From Anthoceros angustus (taxonomy: Eukaryota; Streptophyta; Anthocerotopsida; Anthocerotales; Anthocerotaceae), in contig VJWM01000393.1 in the NCBI GenBank assembly GCA_010909165.1, positions 1 to 22,982 on the forward strand: 22,982 nucleotides of DNA, given 5' to 3'. Each line of letters starts with the position of its first letter. The first letter of the stretch is position 1. This document shows positions 18,586-22,982 of the stretch, piece by piece. The notes under the pieces are model-generated. The model searched no databases and was not told the origin of the DNA. It was given only the letters and a program-made list of their open reading frames with translations. A program made the position numbers and the translations under genes.

Positions 18586-20822
18586 GTGCACCTACCGGAA
18601 ACCTTCTCAGTATTCACAAGGTCAAACCCGGTGTACGACTTCCGCAGCGATGGCCTTGTCCCTCCTGGCCGACACTCGTACCATCCAACCTTCAAGGATT
18701 ATACTCCTCAGGCATCCATGATGTTGCTCTATGTGGCCGTAGAAGGCGCTCCTCTTGAGCTCCCAGCCCTGTCCCACCCATGATAAACTTTACTTTCTAT
18801 CTTTTGTGCTCCGCGCGTTTGTGCCTCCTACGAGGTGGCTGCCTTTGTTCCACATGTGACTATGTGCCTGCTTGCAACGCGGGGCCATCCATTATAGCCC
18901 TCACTTCGTGGGTCATAGCAGGATGCCTCCCAAGCGCTCACCGCCCTTCTTGTGCACCCACCTCTTGAAACTTCGTCGTTCCTCATGTGCAGTACATCCT
19001 CACCTCTTTGTACATGTCCAAATGCATCACCTTCGTGTGATCTGACATAAGTATGGGCTGGCGCACCTCAGCATCCATTGTATACGACCGACACACAGCT
19101 TTTCTCCCACACGGTCCTCGGGACTCCATGATCCCACGTGACCATAGTAACGGGAGGAATGACATGCCGAAATGCATACTCTCCTCTCTCATATACCCCA
19201 CGGCTATCTTGGACTCTCTGGTTTTGTGCCTTCACTTTGGATCCTAAGTATCTCTCCAGGTACATCCACACAGTGTGCAATGCGACCACCTCGTCCACTA
19301 AATGTATTATGAGGTGGGTTGATATATCAAAGACCTTTGGAGGAATTGCTTTTCCGAGCACATCACCCGCTGACCTCTTCTCGTTGTGCTTGAATTTCAT
19401 GGCCCGGTATTGTCCGTGGCAAATCCATCCATCTCTGATCGACCCAATTTTCACAACCGCCTTGTACACCTCTGGGTCTATGCACCCGAACGATGGGAAG
19501 ATGATTTCCAGCATGATGTGCATCATGGCACTTCAATGCCACTTTGCCCCTCTAATTTCGCCTATGTTAGACCCATAGCGTGGGCAGCTTTATGCGTTTA
19601 ATTCTCTCTATGACTTGGGTCGTCTTTCGCCAAAGCGTAAGAGGCGCCTCGGGGCAATGGCTCCTCGCCACAACCACCTTTTCCCTCCATTGGCTTCCAT
19701 GTCCATCCTTGATGCTAGGTCGTCTCCTCTCCCGTCAAAGTGTGCCATATGGCCTCTGCATTGTTCTTTTCCACGTGCATGACATCCTTTGGCGCCATCA
19801 CAAGAAGGTGGCCAATATGGGAGCACCCTAAGCGAAGACATCCGCGTTCCAAAATTTCCTCAGGATCTCGTGGTGGCGCACCTTCTCTGCGTACCATATC
19901 ATCACCACATCATCAAGCGTTGGTGGCACGGTGGGGGCGGAGTTCCGTCCATCGTGCATCCATGTCTTCCCACCGTCGCTATCGCCTTGAACCACCTCTG
20001 TTGCCAACATAAACCTGCTTTTTTAACTGATGAGAATAGCGGGAATCCAGGTCCAGCCAGCAATCCACACACGCCGGGTCCCTTTCACTTGCAATCCAGT
20101 CAGGGTGCCCAACCCTGGGTAGTCGGCAATGACGTTCAGCACCGCCGCTCGCACCCTAAAATGCCTCCTAGGATCGTTCACCGGTATTGAAAAGTCTTCC
20201 ATGTCCACCCCTCTCCACAGCTCTTCCAGTTCTTCTACCAGGGGCGCCATATAAACATCAAAATTTTTACCATGCGGTCTGGTACAATGAGAGGCATGAT
20301 GACATGGGCGTCCTTTGTGCAAGGGAGGCATGTTGTGAGCGAATAGCATAACGGCCATATGGACGTGTTGACGGACACCAAAGGGGTTGAAGCCGTCGTG
20401 CATAATGCCAACCTCAAGTTGCGAGGTTCATCCCGAACCCTTCAAGCGCATCAAATACTCTCCATGTTGGGGTATGCCCATCATGGACATGTCCCCATTC
20501 TCGCTTTGCCTCCCGTACCAAGTCATCATCATGCTATTTTGGCATTCGAACATGCGTTTCAATCGCGTCTTGAGGAAATGCGGAGGACCTTAGGAAACGA
20601 CATCTCGCTCATCAAACCCTTCCTTGTACGCGTGCCACGCGAGGGCAATGGACGCTGCCGCGTACTCACCACGAATAGAATACAATCTTTTCACAAGCAT
20701 GGATTTTCACGTATCTTGGCCCAAACATGTACAATGACTTTGCCTCGTACATGTCCTTGACTTGGGCGGCAAAATATCCACACTTAAGAGCTTTAAAAGT
20801 GCGTCACGGCGGCGTCACGATG
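18586..20822 (-). pseudogene. tnp2: CACTA Tnp2 transposase, frameshifted
   Basis: Encodes the transposase of a plant CACTA element, a nuclear protein that binds and cuts the element ends. Landmarks in order along the minus strand: YEAKSLYMFGPRYVKIHAC (about 20770-20690), CILF / LYSIRGEYAA, EPRNLRLA then HDGFNPFG (near 20395), GKNFDVYMAPLVEELEELW (about 20270-20215), FRVRAAVLNVIADYPGLGTL (near 20130), ILERG...DVMHVEKNNAEAIWHTL (near 19860-19730), PPKVFDISTHLIIHLVDE followed by WMYLERYLG (about 19340-19235), GYMREESMHF (near 19200) and a weak C-terminal YTGFDLVNTEKV (near 18620). These match the Transposase_21 core and the following DUF4218-like domain in the correct order. At least six frame changes are needed, so no intact protein is encoded as read. 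The family is secure; exact ends are not. Confidence 0.88.
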
Positions 20823-20889
20823 TCATACATCGTTTGCCACGCAGCAACAATGTTGCGCTTAGCACCTTTCTTTCGATTGGACTTCCTCT

Positions 20890-21480
20890 TCAATGTGGTA
20901 TAACGGCGGTTGCGGACTCCATCCCACGCATCGCAACATCCGTGGCTTCCCCTCGTCCACTGTACGCCGGGCATATCATCACCTCCGAACCCTCATCCAT
21001 ACTTTCGTCGTCGGAACTACTAGTGGTCGGTAGGATGGCCACCGCTCGTTCCCCGCCGGACCCATCGAGCCGTATCCGAATCCGTCGGGGTGCGGAGGCC
21101 GTCAAAACGGCCGCTCTTCTATGCCACTCGTGTCTCGACGCAAAAGCCACCTTAAAGCTAGAATTGGAGTGCATTTGCTGGCCATTGATGCGAGAACTCA
21201 CGGCCAGCAGGCGGGTGGCGCGAGGGTGAATTCTTGAAATGTGTCTTGGGAATACGAACTGCGAGCTCGCGACCTGATGGCGGGGACAATACATGTACAT
21301 ACGCATTTGTGGCATCCTCCCGGTCGTGATCGTGAGCCACGGCAACCACAGCCACGGCAAAGGTGGTACATCCGTTGTCGACGCCCCGTCCCCACGGGTG
21401 CTATCAGCGGCTTCATGACCCATAAACACAGACGACACGTAGGACTGGAGCGATGCTTGCGACCATGGGCCCAGGCACAA
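20890..21480 (-). pseudogene. Candidate N-terminal region of Tnp2
   Basis: A 196-codon minus-strand frame directly upstream of the Tnp2 core and in another frame. It is arginine-rich in the middle (SAPRRIRIRLDGSGG) and then has an acidic serine run (TTSSSDDESMDEGSE). Plant Tnp2 proteins begin with a cysteine/histidine transposase-associated domain followed by an acidic linker; the linker resembles this, but I cannot see a convincing zinc-site pattern. It may be the 5' exon or a separate frame. Confidence 0.4.
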
Positions 21481-21500
21481 GCCGCGTCACTGCGCGGGTA

Positions 21501-22164
21501 GGCCAAAATGTCGCACTCTGGCCGGTTTTAGGCTTGTTTGTTTTGGGTGCATCTTGTTAAGGGATAGGGAGGTTAGCCAATAAAGTGGTTTTGGCGGTTA
21601 GAGTGCAATCCTAACCCGGTCCGTTGGGCGCGAGCAGGGTCAGGCCGGAGTGGGTGGTCCGGCCGGGGTCGGTGGTCGAGGTCGGCCAGAGGTCGGAGGT
21701 CAGGGCAGGTGGTCCGGGTGGTCCGAGGCGGGTGGTCCGTCTGGGGTCAGGCGTGGTCTGTCGGCGGTCCGGCCAGGTGTGGTGCGGCTGGCGGCGTAGT
21801 CTAGTTGGCATAGTTTGGAGCGGATCTCTTGGAAAGGGCGTAGCTGGTGGAAGAAGTCCGTTGCAATGATGAGCTACGTCTGGCGGTTACTACGACCGGG
21901 TTAGGGTACATACATGGGCGGGTTAGATTAGGATATGTGGGGGTATATAGGAAGGCTGGCGTCCAAGGCGGGAGGCTATCCCGTACCATCTTCGTGTGCT
22001 CTTGCCTTGGCTCGAGGCGGAGTGAGTTCTGCGTCTGCGAGGATTAATTGAGTGGTAGAGGATGTGTTTAGAGCTACGGTGACGAGCTCGCCAACACGCT
22101 TGATGGAGTGCGGGAGGTCGGACTGAGCTCGGAGGTGCTCGGGTGATTTCTGGTCGAGACTAAC
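21501..22164. other. GC-rich flank with TATA-like site
   Basis: No gene is recognised. From 21618 to about 21790 the plus strand is a degenerate G-rich repeat built from GGTGGTCCG, GGTCGG and GGTCAGG motifs. TATATAG at 21944-21950, preceded by GTGGGGG and followed by GAAGG, could be a core promoter. Confidence 0.4.
21944..21950 (+). promoter_or_regulatory. TATA-like box
   Basis: TATATAG in a GC-rich surrounding, context GGGGGTATATAGGAAGG. It resembles plant or retroelement core promoters. No assigned transcript follows. Confidence 0.3.
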
Positions 22165-22437
22165 CTTGGAGCTCTTTGGAGCAGGAGTGTGGAGTTTGCG
22201 CTGAAGCCACTTCTCCATGAGTGAAGCGGTAGGAGGATTAGGGGCGCTTGGGGTGACTGCTGGCGGAAGCCATCCTTGGAGGCTATTTGGAGCGGAGGTG
22301 GGGATGCGGTGAAGCCACTTCTCCATGAGCGTGAAGCGGTAGGAGGATTAGGAGGCGCTTGGGGTGACTGGGCGGAAGCCATCCTTGGAGGCTGGAGCGG
22401 AGGTGGGGTTGCGGCTACTTCTGGCGTGAAGCAGAAG
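22165..22437 (+). repeat. Tandem repeat, about 107-bp unit
   Basis: Two near-complete units, 22202-22309 and 22310-22414, each beginning TGAAGCCACTTCTCCATGAG and ending at GTGGGG(A/T)TGCGG. A partial earlier unit lies at about 22165-22201 and a partial later one at 22415-22437. The units differ mainly by short indels, such as GAGTGAAG against GAGCGTGAAG. Confidence 0.9.
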
Positions 22438-22982
22438 GGCAAAAGCGCTGGTGTGAATACATCCGTGTTGGTGTTGTGACTAGTGGGAATGGATAAGGGA
22501 GGGTCGCGTTCGTGTGTTGAGGTGGAGTTGTGGCGGGGCGAGTTGAGGAGGCGCTGATGGGTTGGGACGGAGGAGCGTCGTTAAACTGTTCGGTAGTCTT
22601 GGAGAAACCAGGCGGGGTTTGTGGGAAGGTCCGGTGGTTGCGCGTGTGGTCCAAGCGAGTTGTGGAGGGCACACACTTAGGGTTGTGGGACCCAACATGA
22701 AGTCCGTTCGGCGGTGGGTTGTAGAGCTCGAGGCGAGAATAAGCAGACCATTCCCATGGAGCGGACCTTCCTTACTACGACAGGATTGTCTCTTGGCGGA
22801 AATCGGCGCCACATTTTAGAATGGTATTGTTGTGGTTTGCTGAGTTAGTAGATATGAGTAGGGACTGGCGCACGGTGTGGATGGGTGTAATGGTCGGCGG
22901 TTTGTGGAGTATATATAAGTAGGGAGGATGCAGGGGCCGGGCCAGGGTGCGAATCTAGCGGGAGGCCTAGCATGCTCAGCAG
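22438..22982. other. GC-rich right edge
   Basis: No gene is recognised; frames up to 110 codons on both strands lack known domains. A TATA-like site is near the right end. No CACTA right terminus is seen. Confidence 0.4.
22912..22919 (+). promoter_or_regulatory. TATA-like box near the right edge
   Basis: TATATAAG in the context GTGGAGTATATATAAGTAGGG is a good plant TATA-box match. Any transcript would run off the window to the right. Confidence 0.4.

Larger units (their letters stand above)
14609..21500 (-). mobile_element. CACTA (En/Spm-type) DNA transposon, degraded
   Basis: A class II cut-and-paste element lying on the minus strand. From right to left (its 5' to 3') it shows a candidate N-terminal region (20890-21480), a frameshifted Tnp2 transposase (18586-20822), a purine-rich coding-like stretch where En/Spm elements carry their second gene (15240-18134), a subterminal array of short direct and inverted motifs (14640-14880), and a terminus at 14609 resembling CACTACTAGAAAAGGG. 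This matches the known CACTA gene order. The right terminus (expected to end CTAGTAGTG or similar) was not found up to 22982, so the right limit given is only the edge of recognisable coding sequence. The many frame breaks suggest it is inactive, unless some are sequence errors. Confidence 0.85.

Overview
The window looks like repeat-dominated nuclear DNA of a land plant with a large genome. The evidence is a degraded CACTA (En/Spm) transposase, a Ty3/gypsy integrase scrap, long GAA and TAA microsatellites, plant-type AACCCTAAAACCCTAA telomere-like motifs, and no convincing intact host gene. I cannot place the species. Nothing resembles a bacterial operon, CRISPR array, rRNA or tRNA.

Layout. 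Positions 1-544 are unassigned flank; its last 45 bases recur inverted near 13.9 kb. A 4.3-kb unit occupies 545-4875 (copy A) and recurs directly at 7009-11403 (copy B), separated by a 2.1-kb spacer holding the gypsy integrase fragment on the minus strand (6164-6444). Each copy has a broken, extremely acidic repeat gene at its left (DYV plus poly-Glu, coded by interrupted GAA runs). The rest of each copy is noncoding and unusually rich in perfect palindromes, including a packed series at 2554-2776 (9067-9318 in B) and 16- and 18-bp perfect palindromes further on. Positions 11404-14608 are mixed unique sequence with a possible broken minus-strand gene (12274-12928), a small minisatellite, two adjacent palindromes next to a telomere-like motif, and a (TAA)25 array.

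From 14609 to about 21.5 kb lies a minus-strand CACTA transposon. It has a left terminus resembling CACTACTAGAAAAGGG with its second base changed, a subterminal array of direct and inverted TTGCAA and GTAACA motifs, a purine-rich coding-like stretch where the second CACTA gene would be, and a frameshifted Tnp2 transposase (18586-20822). The right terminus was not found. The last 1.5 kb is GC-rich, with a 107-bp tandem repeat and two TATA-like promoters.

The genes form no pathway; this is an accumulation of mobile-element remnants. Two observations stand out: the dense, conserved dyad symmetry of the 4.3-kb unit, and the fact that its two copies differ mainly by short indels, often beside CG or at hairpin loops, with few substitutions. 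The second may be consensus-sequence error or a real hairpin-linked mutation process. If it is error, the frameshifts in the transposase and the acidic gene may also be partly artefactual.
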